From positions 248,001-312,000 of the forward strand of contig NZ_JPVN01000001.1 in assembly GCF_000772945.1 (NCBI RefSeq): a stretch of 64,000 nucleotides of DNA, given 5' to 3'. Below are positions 15,867-25,345 of this stretch, one piece after another. How positions within the stretch are numbered: position 1 is the first letter of the stretch; every line of letters begins with the position of its first letter. Made by a program: the position numbers and the translations under genes. The notes under the pieces are model-generated. The model was not told the DNA's origin and searched no databases. It saw only the letters and a program-made list of their open reading frames with translations. Source of the DNA: Ureibacillus manganicus DSM 26584. GTDB taxonomy: Bacteria; Bacillota; Bacilli; Bacillales_A; Planococcaceae.

Positions 15867-17672
15867 TTATTTTAATAATAACGATTCAAGTTCAGCTAAT
15901 TTTTCCTCGAAAACTTTGCAAGCTTCTGCAATCGGTTGAGGTGATTCCATATCAACACCTGCAGCTTTAAGTACTTCGATTGGGAAATCTGAACACCCAG
16001 CTTTTAAGAAGTTGTTAATGTAACGATCTACAGCTGGTTGACCTTCTTCTAGAATTTGTTTACTTAATGCAGTTGCTGCACTTTGACCTGTTGCATATTG
16101 ATAAACATAGTAATTGTAATAGAAGTGCGGAATACGTGCCCACTCTAAACCAATTTCCTCATCAACAGTCATTGCATCACCGAAATACTGTTTATTTAAG
16201 TCATAATAGATTTTCGTTAATCCTTCAGCAGTTAATGCCTCGCCACGTGCATCCATTTCATGAATAATATGTTCAAATTCAGCAAACATCGTTTGACGGA
16301 ACACTGTACCGCGGAATCCATCTAACCACTGATTTAATAAATAAATCTTCATTTGAGGATCTTCTGTATTTTTTAATAAATAGTCAAACAATAATTCTTC
16401 ATTACATGTCGAAGCCACTTCAGCTACAAAGATGGAATAGCTCGCATAAGGATATGGTTGATTTTGTCTAGTGTAGTAACTATGCATACTATGGCCAAAT
16501 TCATGCGCTAAAGTATAAAGGTTATTTAAATTATCCTGCCAGTTCATTAATACATATGGGTTTGTTCCATATGTTCCAGATGAATAAGCCCCACTACGTT
16601 TCCCTTTGTTTTCAAGAACGTCAACCCAACGGCTATCAAGACCTTTTTTCACTAAAGTTTGATATTCTTCCCCAAGTGGAGCAAAGCTTTTCACCATTGT
16701 TTCTTTTGCTTCTTCATAAGGAATTTCAACATTCAATTCTTTTACTAATGGCACGAACAAATCGTACATATGGAGCTCATCCACACCTAATACTTCTTTG
16801 CGTAGCGCAACGTAACGGTGTAGAACAGGAAGAAACTCATGTACTGTAGAGATTAGTTGATCGTACACTTTTTCAGGAATATTGTTATTGCTAAGTGCTG
16901 CATGTCTTGCGGAATCGTATTTACGAATTTTCGCACTTACATTATGAGATTTCACATTTCCTGAAAGAGTTGAAGCAAATGTATTTTTAAACGTACCGTA
17001 AGTTTCATAAACTGCTTTAAATGCTTCACGACGAACATCGCGATCATAACTTTCTAAGAAAGAAATATAGTTTCCGTGAGAAAGCTGTACATCTTCCCCT
17101 TTATCATTTTTAATAACAGGGAATTGTAAATCCGCATTGTTTAATGCGCTAAATGTACCGCCTGATGCACCTTTAACTTCTGAGAACTGAGCTAACATTT
17201 CTTCCTTTTCCGCAGATAATACATGTGGACGTTGTAAGTTTAACTCTTTTAACATTTGTGAATATAATTGTAAAGGTTCATATTCTGTTAAAAAGCTATT
17301 AATTGTTTCTTCATCAACAGAAAGAATTTCTGGAGTCGTAAATGACCAAGCTGCACCTAATTTTGCACCTAATGATCTTACTCTTCCATCCATTGCTTGG
17401 TATCTACTGTTTGCAGTATCTTGATCGTGTTTTAAATGACTATAAACATAAAGCTTCCCGAATCTTTGGGATAATTGGTCACTAAATTGCAGTGTTTCAT
17501 ATAAGCTTTTCGCACTTTCAGTTACTTTCCCTTTAAATTTTTCAGCTTCTGGTAACAATTTTTCGATTTCTTTAAACTCGTTTTCCCAATCTTCATCTGT
17601 TGTAAAAATCGTAGTTAAGTCCCATGTTAGTTCAGCAGGAACTTCTTCACGAGATAATAGTTTTTTTGCCAT
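15867..17672 (-). CDS. pepF: Oligoendopeptidase F
   Basis: A 601-residue M3-family metallopeptidase. The zinc site is LAHEFGHSMHSYYTRQ (HExxH-like HEFGH) with the third ligand in EVASTCNEELLF about 25 residues on. The N-terminal ELTWDLTTIFTTDEDW is typical of PepF. It cleaves peptides of about 7-17 residues in the cytoplasm and acts with the Opp uptake system. GGAGG sets the start at 17672 (MAKKLLSREEV), six codons after the first possible one. It follows coiA by 60 bp and is probably co-transcribed, as in B. subtilis yjbF-yjbG. Confidence 0.95.
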   Translation of the reverse strand: MAKKLLSREEVPAELTWDLTTIFTTDEDWENEFKEIEKLLPEAEKFKGKVTESAKSLYETLQFSDQLSQRFGKLYVYSHLKHDQDTANSRYQAMDGRVRSLGAKLGAAWSFTTPEILSVDEETINSFLTEYEPLQLYSQMLKELNLQRPHVLSAEKEEMLAQFSEVKGASGGTFSALNNADLQFPVIKNDKGEDVQLSHGNYISFLESYDRDVRREAFKAVYETYGTFKNTFASTLSGNVKSHNVSAKIRKYDSARHAALSNNNIPEKVYDQLISTVHEFLPVLHRYVALRKEVLGVDELHMYDLFVPLVKELNVEIPYEEAKETMVKSFAPLGEEYQTLVKKGLDSRWVDVLENKGKRSGAYSSGTYGTNPYVLMNWQDNLNNLYTLAHEFGHSMHSYYTRQNQPYPYASYSIFVAEVASTCNEELLFDYLLKNTEDPQMKIYLLNQWLDGFRGTVFRQTMFAEFEHIIHEMDARGEALTAEGLTKIYYDLNKQYFGDAMTVDEEIGLEWARIPHFYYNYYVYQYATGQSAATALSKQILEEGQPAVDRYINNFLKAGCSDFPIEVLKAAGVDMESPQPIAEACKVFEEKLAELESLLLK

Positions 17673-17732
17673 ACAATAGCCTCCAAACAAATTAGAATAA
17701 AACTCTCTATTATTTTCTCAATTTCCAGAATA

Positions 17733-18857
17733 TTATGCAAGAAATTGTGTGTATAACAAATCTATTAAATTTACAGGTTTCATTGAACTATAAACATGTT
17801 GAATTTCAATCTGTTTCAACAGCTTACAATAATCTAGAACTAATGCTATGGATTCGTTTGTGTTACTTAGTTTTGCCCAATCTAAAAAATACTGAATCGC
17901 TCTTTTATCCAACAAATCTATTTCTAGTTTATTTACATGTGCAAAATAAAATAATGCAGTCTGCCACTCAACTGCAAACATTTTTAAAGATTCATTCCCT
18001 TTCAATGGTAATCCAAGAAAAGGTGGTAAAGATGATAAAGATAATCGTAATTCATAAACGCTTCTTAAAAATAAGTCATTAATCCCCTTCTTGCTAATTA
18101 ATAGCCGATAATTTAAAAAGTTTTCTTTCGAAACAAGATATGTCTTGTAGTAATGCAAAAATTCATTTCTCTTTAAATTTTTTGGCTGATAAAATGGAAA
18201 TAGTTGCTTTTCCAAAGGTAAATTTTGAACTTTAGTTAGATATAGGTTGTCCTTAATATGGAGCAAATTAGAGAAATAGATAAATTGTTGTTGATGGGGA
18301 TTGTAGGTTAATAAGTATCGTTGATTTTGCGTTGTTTGAACAAATTGTTGAAGTTGTTCACTTAAGGAGATTTTTAACATTCCAGTAGATAAGTTTTTTC
18401 TTGGTGGCGTACTCGGGATCCAGATTGGTTGAATATTTTCAGATTGATAGCCTTTATTCCTCGATAAGAAATATTCTTTTGAAATAGTGCTACATTGGAA
18501 TTCAATTACAATGCATTTTCCACTTTTCATCATTACAAGTAAATCGGGTCTTTGTTTAAGTGTCGGTAAGTAACTCTCTAACTCAACATCATATCCTAAC
18601 TGTTGAAACAATTGATATAAATGATGTTTTCCCAAAAGATGAGTGACAGTCTCTCCCTCTGAAAATTGACTCTCGCAATCATTTTTTGTTAAATGGGCAA
18701 AGTGAGGGATTTTAATGGATCCAATTTTTAATTGAACATTACTTTTGCATTGGGGACAGAAAAATAGTCTTTCTTTTCGAAGTTGTTTTAGTAGGTTTTT
18801 AGACATAGCTGCTTGGAGTACAAATCTTTCATTTTGGTCAGTCATTGCGACTAGCAT
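17733..18857 (-). CDS. coiA: Competence protein CoiA
   Basis: A 374-residue CoiA homologue. An N-terminal zinc-ribbon-like part (LFFCPQCKSNVQLKIGS, IPHFAH) leads into the nuclease-like core (GETVTHLLGKHHLY, RPDLLVMMKSGKCIVIEFQCS), where the Asp and E-x-Q resemble a restriction-endonuclease-type active site. CoiA is needed after DNA entry during competence and helps RecA-dependent integration. AAGGAGGG sets the ATG at 18857. The C-terminal 150 residues are diverged. It lies between mecA, which controls ComK, and pepF. Confidence 0.88.
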   Translation of the reverse strand: MLVAMTDQNERFVLQAAMSKNLLKQLRKERLFFCPQCKSNVQLKIGSIKIPHFAHLTKNDCESQFSEGETVTHLLGKHHLYQLFQQLGYDVELESYLPTLKQRPDLLVMMKSGKCIVIEFQCSTISKEYFLSRNKGYQSENIQPIWIPSTPPRKNLSTGMLKISLSEQLQQFVQTTQNQRYLLTYNPHQQQFIYFSNLLHIKDNLYLTKVQNLPLEKQLFPFYQPKNLKRNEFLHYYKTYLVSKENFLNYRLLISKKGINDLFLRSVYELRLSLSSLPPFLGLPLKGNESLKMFAVEWQTALFYFAHVNKLEIDLLDKRAIQYFLDWAKLSNTNESIALVLDYCKLLKQIEIQHVYSSMKPVNLIDLLYTQFLA

Positions 18858-18956
18858 AATTTCCCTCCTTTTCAACTATTCTATAAACCCGAGTATCTTT
18901 TGGCAATGAAATCTTTCATAAACGCTGAAAGTTATGATTTAAGCCATTTTTGAGGC

Positions 18957-18994
18957 AAAAAAATAAGCCAAAATCCTAAAGAATTTTGGCCGTT
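18957..18994 (-). terminator. Terminator after mecA
   Basis: On the minus strand GGCCAAAATTC pairs with GGATTTTGGC, followed by TTATTTTTTT. Confidence 0.85.
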
Positions 18995-18997
18995 CAA

Positions 18998-19639
18998 CTA
19001 ATCAAAATATTGAGTGACTGTTTGGAAACAATTATCCTGCATTATAAGTTCTCCATATTCCGCAAGTCGATAAATTGATAACTTTGAGCTATTCAAATAC
19101 TCATTAATAATTGCTTTTATATTTTGACGTAATGTTTTATCTTCAATTGTAGTAAAATCAACAGCAAGGTAATAACTGTTATCAAATTTATATAAAGATG
19201 AAGGAATACCGAAAGAAATGGCACGTCTTGCTAAAGGAATTATTTCATCAATATCTCTGAATTTGTAAGTGTAAACGCTCGTGAACTGTTGGTAACCATT
19301 TACTGACTCTTCATCCATTGAATCAAATAAAGAATTCTTATCTTTAAAATCCGAGGATTCGTCATAGTTCGGAGGTAATTGAGGGTCACCGTCAGAAGTA
19401 ATGTTAGCACGAGTTACGATCACTTCTAATCCTGTTTCAGATGCATTGACATGAATCCAAATTGGGCCATCAAGATCAAAATAATCTTCGGTATTGATTT
19501 CGCCAATCATATCCCAAAAAAGTTCCTCGCCTTTTGCTCTGTTGTACCATATTTCTTCTCGACTATATCCACGGTCCTCAATATCCCGATAAGAAATAAA
19601 TAGTTTTAGTGTATTTTCATTCACGCGTTCGATGTCCAT
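18998..19639 (-). CDS. mecA: Adaptor protein MecA
   Basis: A 213-residue MecA. The N-terminal target-binding part starts MDIERVNENTLKLFISYRDIEDRGYSREEIW. A linker of acidic residues (about 90-115) precedes the C-terminal ClpC-binding domain (YTYKFRDIDEIIPLARR...YLAVDF). MecA delivers ComK, Spx and other clients to ClpCP and activates ClpC assembly. GGGAG lies before the ATG. It sits near spxA, the usual order in Bacilli. Confidence 0.95.
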   Translation of the reverse strand: MDIERVNENTLKLFISYRDIEDRGYSREEIWYNRAKGEELFWDMIGEINTEDYFDLDGPIWIHVNASETGLEVIVTRANITSDGDPQLPPNYDESSDFKDKNSLFDSMDEESVNGYQQFTSVYTYKFRDIDEIIPLARRAISFGIPSSLYKFDNSYYLAVDFTTIEDKTLRQNIKAIINEYLNSSKLSIYRLAEYGELIMQDNCFQTVTQYFD

Positions 19640-20007
19640 TAAACTTCAACTCCCTTCTAGTCTTCGTTGAAAAACACGGAAAGCGTTATTAGTATTTGAA
19701 ATCGTTAACTTTTATATGTTAACAATTCAAAATAAAGATTGAACCACCAATTAAGAAAAAAGCTATTCTTTTTAGGGGTGATTCTATAACTCTATTGTAT
19801 GATGTTTGGACTTAAAATGGAAAGGAAAAACATCTATAAAAATAAATTATTTGAATATTGAAATTGTAGTTGAGTATCACTACGAAATCAAGTGATAATT
19901 CCATCAAACCATGGTTAAATTTATACAAAATTTCGACATATTTCTATGTATAGAAAAAATCGATAAAACCCTAACGTTTGGATTTTACCGATTTAATTGT
20001 TACTAAA
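19640..20007. other. Gap between spxA and mecA
   Basis: About 370 bp without a convincing gene. It holds the mecA promoter region, the symmetrical block GTTAAC-N8-GTTAAC at 19704-19723 (possible operator), and the spxA terminator at 19953-19997. A 20-codon frame near 19801 has no ribosome site. Confidence 0.5.
19953..19997 (-). terminator. Terminator after spxA
   Basis: On the minus strand AAATCGGTAAAATCC pairs with GGTTTTATCGATTT around AAACGTTAG, followed by TTTTC. Confidence 0.8.
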
Positions 20008-20406
20008 CTAATTGACCATTTTTTGAGCTTCAAGTAATTGGAAAGCACGTACTTTCCTAGGTAAGAAACGACGAATCTCGTCTTCATTATAACCAACTTG
20101 TAAACGCTTCTCATCGATAATAATCGGACGACGTAACAATCCAGGATATTCCTGAATTAACTCGTATAATTGTTGTAAAGGTAAACTTTCAACATCAACA
20201 TTTAGTTTTTGGAAAATTTTTGAACGTGTTGAGATAATTTCATCTGTTCCATCTTCAGTCATTCTTAAGATTTCCTTAATTTCACTGATAGATAAAGGTT
20301 CAGAAAATATATTACGTTCTCTATATGGAATTTCATGTTCTTCTAACCATGCTTTAGCTTTTCTACATGACGTACAACTAGGTGAAGTAAATAAAGTTAC
20401 GATCAT
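20008..20406 (-). CDS. spxA: Transcriptional regulator Spx
   Basis: A 132-residue ArsC-fold protein with the redox switch CTSC at residues 11-14 ([14 protein letters not shown]), one residue later than in B. subtilis. The [11 protein letters not shown] region contacts RNA polymerase alpha, and [26 protein letters not shown] is the C-terminal signature. Under disulfide stress Spx binds the alpha C-terminal domain and redirects transcription to thiol-homeostasis genes; it is degraded by ClpXP with SpxH. GAAAGGAAGTG precedes the ATG. Confidence 0.97.
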   Translation of the reverse strand: MIVTLFTSPSCTSCRKAKAWLEEHEIPYRERNIFSEPLSISEIKEILRMTEDGTDEIISTRSKIFQKLNVDVESLPLQQLYELIQEYPGLLRRPIIIDEKRLQVGYNEDEIRRFLPRKVRAFQLLEAQKMVN

Positions 20407-20803
20407 TGTTTACACTTCCTTTCAAGATATGATTATCTATCACAAATTTTTATTAATTTAGAATTAATTTAATTAAGAAGAATGTAATTATTATACAACA
20501 ATAAACCGCTTTTGAATATAGCAACTTAGAAAAACAACTTGATAAAATTAAAATAATTAACGTGTTTTCTCTTATATAATCATTATTCTTTCTTAACGAA
20601 CAATTTCACATATTCATTTATACCCTTTTTTTGCTGGAATAAAACATCTAATTTTCCATTAACTTATTCTCAATTAGATTATTTCAATCGAGAAGTATCA
20701 TAACATTCTGTAAACTTTTATACTTTTTTGGCATATGCTAACTTACTTTAAAAGATTGCCCATTCATACAATTTTTCATTCTTTTGTGATAAAGAAAATT
20801 TAT
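20407..20803. other. AT-rich divergent region between spxA and trpS
   Basis: About 400 bp, strongly AT-rich, with no gene. It contains the spxA promoter region on the minus strand, including a TATAAT at 20490-20495. Nothing else stands out before the trpS promoter. Confidence 0.6.
20490..20495 (-). promoter_or_regulatory. Probable -10 box upstream of spxA
   Basis: A perfect TATAAT on the minus strand, about 85 bp before the spxA start. No good -35 is visible at 17 bp; spx genes often have several promoters. Confidence 0.35.
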
Positions 20804-20832
20804 TTGCAAACATTTTTAATTTTTTATATAAT
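20804..20832 (+). promoter_or_regulatory. trpS: Sigma-A promoter of the trpS leader
   Basis: TTGCAA (20804-20809), 17 bp, TATAAT (20827-20832), just upstream of the T-box leader. Confidence 0.7.
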
Positions 20833-20839
20833 CGTTTCA

Positions 20840-21096
20840 ATATGGAAAATCGATGACAAAGAGTAGTACATTTGAATTTCGTGCATAGAGAATCTGTGGT
20901 TGGTGAAAACAGAGGACGAAACAAATGGAATGGACTTTGGAGTAGCTTTATGAACGTTAGTAGTAAAGCTCGTTAGCTTCACGTTACGAAGTCTAAGTGG
21001 TCGAGCAATCGACAAGCTGGGTGGTACCGCGGATTTTAAACATCATTCGTCCCATTACGTTATTACACGTATGGACGCATGATGTTTTTTTTATTT
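20840..21096 (+). promoter_or_regulatory. T-box riboswitch (tRNA-Trp) upstream of trpS
   Basis: The core T-box GGGTGGTACCGCGG is at 21019-21032. Stem I features are visible: AGAGTAGTA near 20860, AGAGAATCTGTGGTTGGTGAAAAC distal loop near 20890-20910, and GAA followed by the specifier codon TGG at 20932-20934. The terminator is AAACATCATTCGTCCCAT (21038-21054) with ATGGACGCATGATGTTT (21071-21088) and a T run. Uncharged tRNA-Trp should stabilise the antiterminator and switch trpS on. Confidence 0.95.
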
Positions 21097-21110
21097 GCGG
21101 ATATTTATGA

Positions 21111-22284
<1,174 letters not shown>

Positions 22285-22365
22285 AAATCGTAATAGAATA
22301 AGACCATCCTTTACTTTAATAAGTAGTGTAACAATAATTATTAAATTCCTATACTAAATCATATA

Positions 22366-22398
22366 AAAAAGCCCTCAGCGATATGCTAAGGGCTTTTA
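22366..22398. terminator. Bidirectional terminator-like hairpin
   Basis: AAAGCCCTCAGC pairs with GCTAAGGGCTTT, with an A run on one side and a TTTTATT on the other. It lies between the 22078-22284 frame and the fabF terminator. Confidence 0.7.
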
Positions 22399-22410
22399 TT
22401 AACTACCTAG

Positions 22411-22452
22411 AAAAAAACAACAACCGGGTCTTTTTTGACCTAGTTGTTGCCT
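22411..22452 (-). terminator. Terminator after fabF
   Basis: On the minus strand CAACAACTAGGTC pairs with GACCCGGTTGTTG, followed by TTTTTTT. Confidence 0.85.
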
Positions 22453-22457
22453 TATCG

Positions 22458-23693
22458 TTAGTCTACTTTTTTCAATAATATACTAGCGTTATGTCCACCA
22501 AATCCAAGAGAATTACTCATTGCATATTCAATGTTAGCTTGTCTTGCTTCTCCTGGAACATAGTCTAAATCACATTCAGGATCTGGTTCTGTTAGGTTAA
22601 TTGTTGGAGGTAAAATTCCCTCTTTTAATGCAAGTGCTGTAAAAATTGCTTCTACACCACCGGCTGCACCTAATAAATGACCAGTCATTGATTTTGTAGA
22701 GCTCATTGCTAAGTTATACGCATGATCTCCAAATACTGTTTTTACAGCCATTGTTTCATACAAGTCATTATATTGTGTACTTGTTCCATGAGCATTAATA
22801 TACCCTACTAGAGTTGGATCTATGCCACCATCTTCTATTGCTTGTTTAATAGCGCGAGCTGCACCTTCACCATTCGGAGCTGGGGCAGTAATATGATAAG
22901 CATCTCCTGTCGCACCATAACCAATGATTTCTGCATAAATTTTTGCGCCTCGAGCTTTAGCATTTTCATATTCTTCTAATACAAGAACTCCTGCACCTTC
23001 AGCAATAACGAAACCATCGCGATTCGCATCAAATGGACGAGAAGCAGTTGTTGGATCTGTATTTAATGATAATGCAGTACTTGCACAGAATCCTGCAACA
23101 GCCATATTCACTATTGGTGCTTCAGCTCCGCCAGTAATCATCACATCTGCATCACCACGTTGGATCACCTTAAATGCATCACCAATTGAGTTTGTTCCAG
23201 ATGCACAAGCTGTTACCGAACAAGAGTTAATCCCTTTAGCACCTAAATGAATTGAAACTTGGCCAGAAGCCATGTCTGGAATCATCATTGGTACAAAGAA
23301 TGGACTTACACGGCGAGCACCACGTTCTTTAAATACCTCAAATTGGTTTTCGTACGTCTCCATTCCACCAATTCCAGAGCCAATCCAAACGCCAACACGG
23401 TTAGCATTTTCTTCATTAATTTCTAAATTTGCATCTTTTACAGCCATAATAGCAGAAGCTAGAGCATAATGAGTAAAACGGTCCATTCTTCTAGCGTCTT
23501 TTCGATCAATAAATTGTTCAATATCAAAGTCTTTTACTTCCGCAGCAACTTTTGCTGAGAATTTTTCTGCATCAACACGTGTTAACGGCCCCACTCCGGA
23601 TTTACCAGCTTTAACGTTTGACCATGTTTCTTCAGCTGAATTACCTAGAGGAGTGACGGCACCAATACCCGTAATTACTACTCTTCTTTTCAT
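22458..23693 (-). CDS. fabF: 3-oxoacyl-ACP synthase II (FabF)
   Basis: A 411-residue elongating condensing enzyme. The Cys-His-His triad is visible: Cys in [14 protein letters not shown] (about 163), His in [11 protein letters not shown] (about 300) and His in [12 protein letters not shown] (about 337). It extends acyl-ACP with malonyl-ACP in fatty acid synthesis. GGGGGTAAA upstream supports the ATG at 23693. It follows fabH by 66 bp in one operon. Confidence 0.97.
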   Translation of the reverse strand: MKRRVVITGIGAVTPLGNSAEETWSNVKAGKSGVGPLTRVDAEKFSAKVAAEVKDFDIEQFIDRKDARRMDRFTHYALASAIMAVKDANLEINEENANRVGVWIGSGIGGMETYENQFEVFKERGARRVSPFFVPMMIPDMASGQVSIHLGAKGINSCSVTACASGTNSIGDAFKVIQRGDADVMITGGAEAPIVNMAVAGFCASTALSLNTDPTTASRPFDANRDGFVIAEGAGVLVLEEYENAKARGAKIYAEIIGYGATGDAYHITAPAPNGEGAARAIKQAIEDGGIDPTLVGYINAHGTSTQYNDLYETMAVKTVFGDHAYNLAMSSTKSMTGHLLGAAGGVEAIFTALALKEGILPPTINLTEPDPECDLDYVPGEARQANIEYAMSNSLGFGGHNASILLKKVD

Positions 23694-23759
23694 AATCAAG
23701 TTTACCCCCTATTTAGTAACCATACTCTAAAATTACTAAATTGATTCTATGAAATCAAT

Positions 23760-24695
23760 TTATTTACCCCATTTGATTACTGCAGCACCCCAAGTTAAGC
23801 CGCCGCCGAAACCAACTAAAACTACTATATCATCATCTTTAATATTACCAGATTCAATTTCATCTGTTAAAGCAATACCAATTGAAGCAGATGATGTATT
23901 CCCGTATTTGTGAATATGTTTAGATAGTTTTTCTTCAGGTAAATCTAAACGTTCACGAGAAGCCTCCATAATACGTATATTCGCTTGATGTGGAACTAAG
24001 AAGTCAACATCTTCTTTTGTTAACCCTGCTTTTTCAAGGACAGATACTGCGGATTCACCCATTTGGCGAACTGCAAATTTGAAAACTTCACGGCCATTCA
24101 TTGAAATGAAGTTTTGTTCATTTGTCGATAAATGTTTACCACCAGTACCATCTGCACCTAATTCGAATGCTAAAATTCCACGACCTTCTGAAACTTTTCC
24201 AATTACTGCTGCAGTTGCTCCATCACCGAATAATACTGCAGTGTTGCGATCTTTCCAATCAGTTATTTTGGATAGTTTTTCAGCACCGACGATTAATACA
24301 TAATCATACGCACCACTTTCAACAAATTGTTTCGCAGTAGCAAGTGCATAAATGAAACCAGAACAAGCAGCAGAAATATCCATTGCTGCAGCATTTGTAG
24401 CATCTAATTTTTCTTGGATTTGACATGCAATCGTTGGAAAAGCTTGATCTGGTGTAACTGTCGCAACTAAGATCAATCCAAGTTGACTTGGAGAGATTTG
24501 GGCATTTTCTAATGCTTGAAGGGCAGCTTTATACGCTAAATCAGACGTTTCTTCCCCTTCTGCAATTCTTCTTTCTTGAATACCAGTTCTTGTTCGAATC
24601 CATTCATCATTTGTATCTAAAACTTTTTCTAAGTCAAAATTTGTAACCACTTTTTCAGGAACATATTTACCTAAACCAATAATCCCTGCGTTCAT
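23760..24695 (-). CDS. fabH: 3-oxoacyl-ACP synthase III (FabH)
   Basis: A 311-residue KAS III with the catalytic Cys in [14 protein letters not shown] (about 110), His in [12 protein letters not shown] (about 235) and Asn in [13 protein letters not shown] (about 265). It starts fatty acid synthesis by condensing acetyl- or branched acyl-CoA with malonyl-ACP; branched primers are usual in Bacilli. GAGGGGGAAAG precedes the ATG. First gene of the fabH-fabF operon under FapR control. Confidence 0.97.
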   Translation of the reverse strand: MNAGIIGLGKYVPEKVVTNFDLEKVLDTNDEWIRTRTGIQERRIAEGEETSDLAYKAALQALENAQISPSQLGLILVATVTPDQAFPTIACQIQEKLDATNAAAMDISAACSGFIYALATAKQFVESGAYDYVLIVGAEKLSKITDWKDRNTAVLFGDGATAAVIGKVSEGRGILAFELGADGTGGKHLSTNEQNFISMNGREVFKFAVRQMGESAVSVLEKAGLTKEDVDFLVPHQANIRIMEASRERLDLPEEKLSKHIHKYGNTSSASIGIALTDEIESGNIKDDDIVVLVGFGGGLTWGAAVIKWGK

Positions 24696-24797
24696 ATTCT
24701 TTCCCCCTCATATAGTCAAAACATTAAACAGGTGTAAAGAACAACAATCAGTAGAAATAACTCCACATTGAAGTTCCCTTCACTTTATGACTAACAT

Positions 24798-24814
24798 TTA
24801 GTACTTGGTCTTAA
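24798..24814. promoter_or_regulatory. FapR operator of fabH-fabF
   Basis: TTAGTACTTGGTCTTAA closely matches the FapR recognition sequence TTAGTACCTAGTCTTAA known from B. subtilis lipid genes. It lies directly downstream of the -10 box, over the expected start site. FapR would repress fabHF until malonyl-CoA/ACP accumulates. Confidence 0.85.
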
Positions 24815-24842
24815 TTATAGCTCACATTTTTATAGCCGACAA
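24814..24842 (-). promoter_or_regulatory. Sigma-A promoter of fabH-fabF
   Basis: On the minus strand TTGTCG (24837-24842), 17 bp, TATAAT (24814-24819), immediately followed by the FapR site. Confidence 0.75.
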
Positions 24843-24872
24843 TAGTAATCTTTGTCATAATATGAAAACGTG

Positions 24873-24902
24873 TTGTTATTTTTTTAAAACATGTGGTATG
24901 AT
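24873..24902 (+). promoter_or_regulatory. Promoter of the DUF2929 gene
   Basis: TTGTTA (24873-24878), 18 bp, TATGAT (24897-24902) with an extended TGG in front of the -10. Start codon at 25018, leaving about 105 nt of leader. Confidence 0.5.
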
Positions 24903-25017
24903 ATTTTAGGGTAGAAAAGCATTACTTATTTAAAGTTTATTAAGTTAATGTATTTTCTTTCGCGGATTTATAAAAAATATAAAAAACTATTTAAAAAGTT
25001 CGTTAGAGGTGAAATCG

Positions 25018-25209
25018 ATGCAATATATCGCAACATTCTTCTGGTCTTTCTTGCTAGTGACAATGTTAAACTATGTAGTAAGTTCAGTATTAGGTGTAAA
25101 CTTTGATTTCGTTACTGGAGCTATAATCTCACTAATCTTCTCAGTATTAGTATTAATCGTAACAGCGATTATTCCAAATGAGCCAACTCCAGAAGCTGAA
25201 CATCATTAA
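25018..25209 (+). CDS. DUF2929 family small membrane protein
   Basis: A 63-residue protein beginning MQYIATFFWSFLLVTMLNYV with two membrane helices (about 5-25 and 35-55) and an acidic His tail. This is the DUF2929 pattern of small proteins found beside fabH in Bacilli. AGAGGTG precedes the ATG; a GTG three codons earlier overlaps that site. Function unknown. Confidence 0.85.
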   Translation: MQYIATFFWSFLLVTMLNYVVSSVLGVNFDFVTGAIISLIFSVLVLIVTAIIPNEPTPEAEHH

Positions 25210-25237
25210 TCGTTACCTAATAGCTAAAAGATTTTCG

Positions 25238-25275
25238 CGACCTGTCCTTTTACTAAGTTGATGGACAGGTTTTTT
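25238..25275 (+). terminator. Terminator after the DUF2929 gene
   Basis: GACCTGTCC pairs with GGACAGGTT, followed by TTTTTG. Confidence 0.85.
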
Positions 25276-25299
25276 GTATCGAATTACTTTATAACAAAA

Positions 25300-25342
25300 A
25301 TAAATCCAGCTTCGTTTTTTATCAACCAAGCTGGATATTTTT
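25300..25342 (-). terminator. Terminator after clpB
   Basis: On the minus strand ATCCAGCTTGG and CGAAGCTGGAT form the stem, followed by TTATTTTT. Confidence 0.8.
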
Positions 25343-25345
25343 ATA

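Noticed and set aside
18858-18997. ComK box upstream of coiA
   Set aside because: AAAAATGGCTTAA is close to one AT-box, but no second box at proper spacing was found.
19801-19862. 20-codon frame MMFGLKMERKN between mecA and spxA
   Set aside because: No ribosome site, no promoter and Lys/Asn-rich content as expected from AT-rich DNA.
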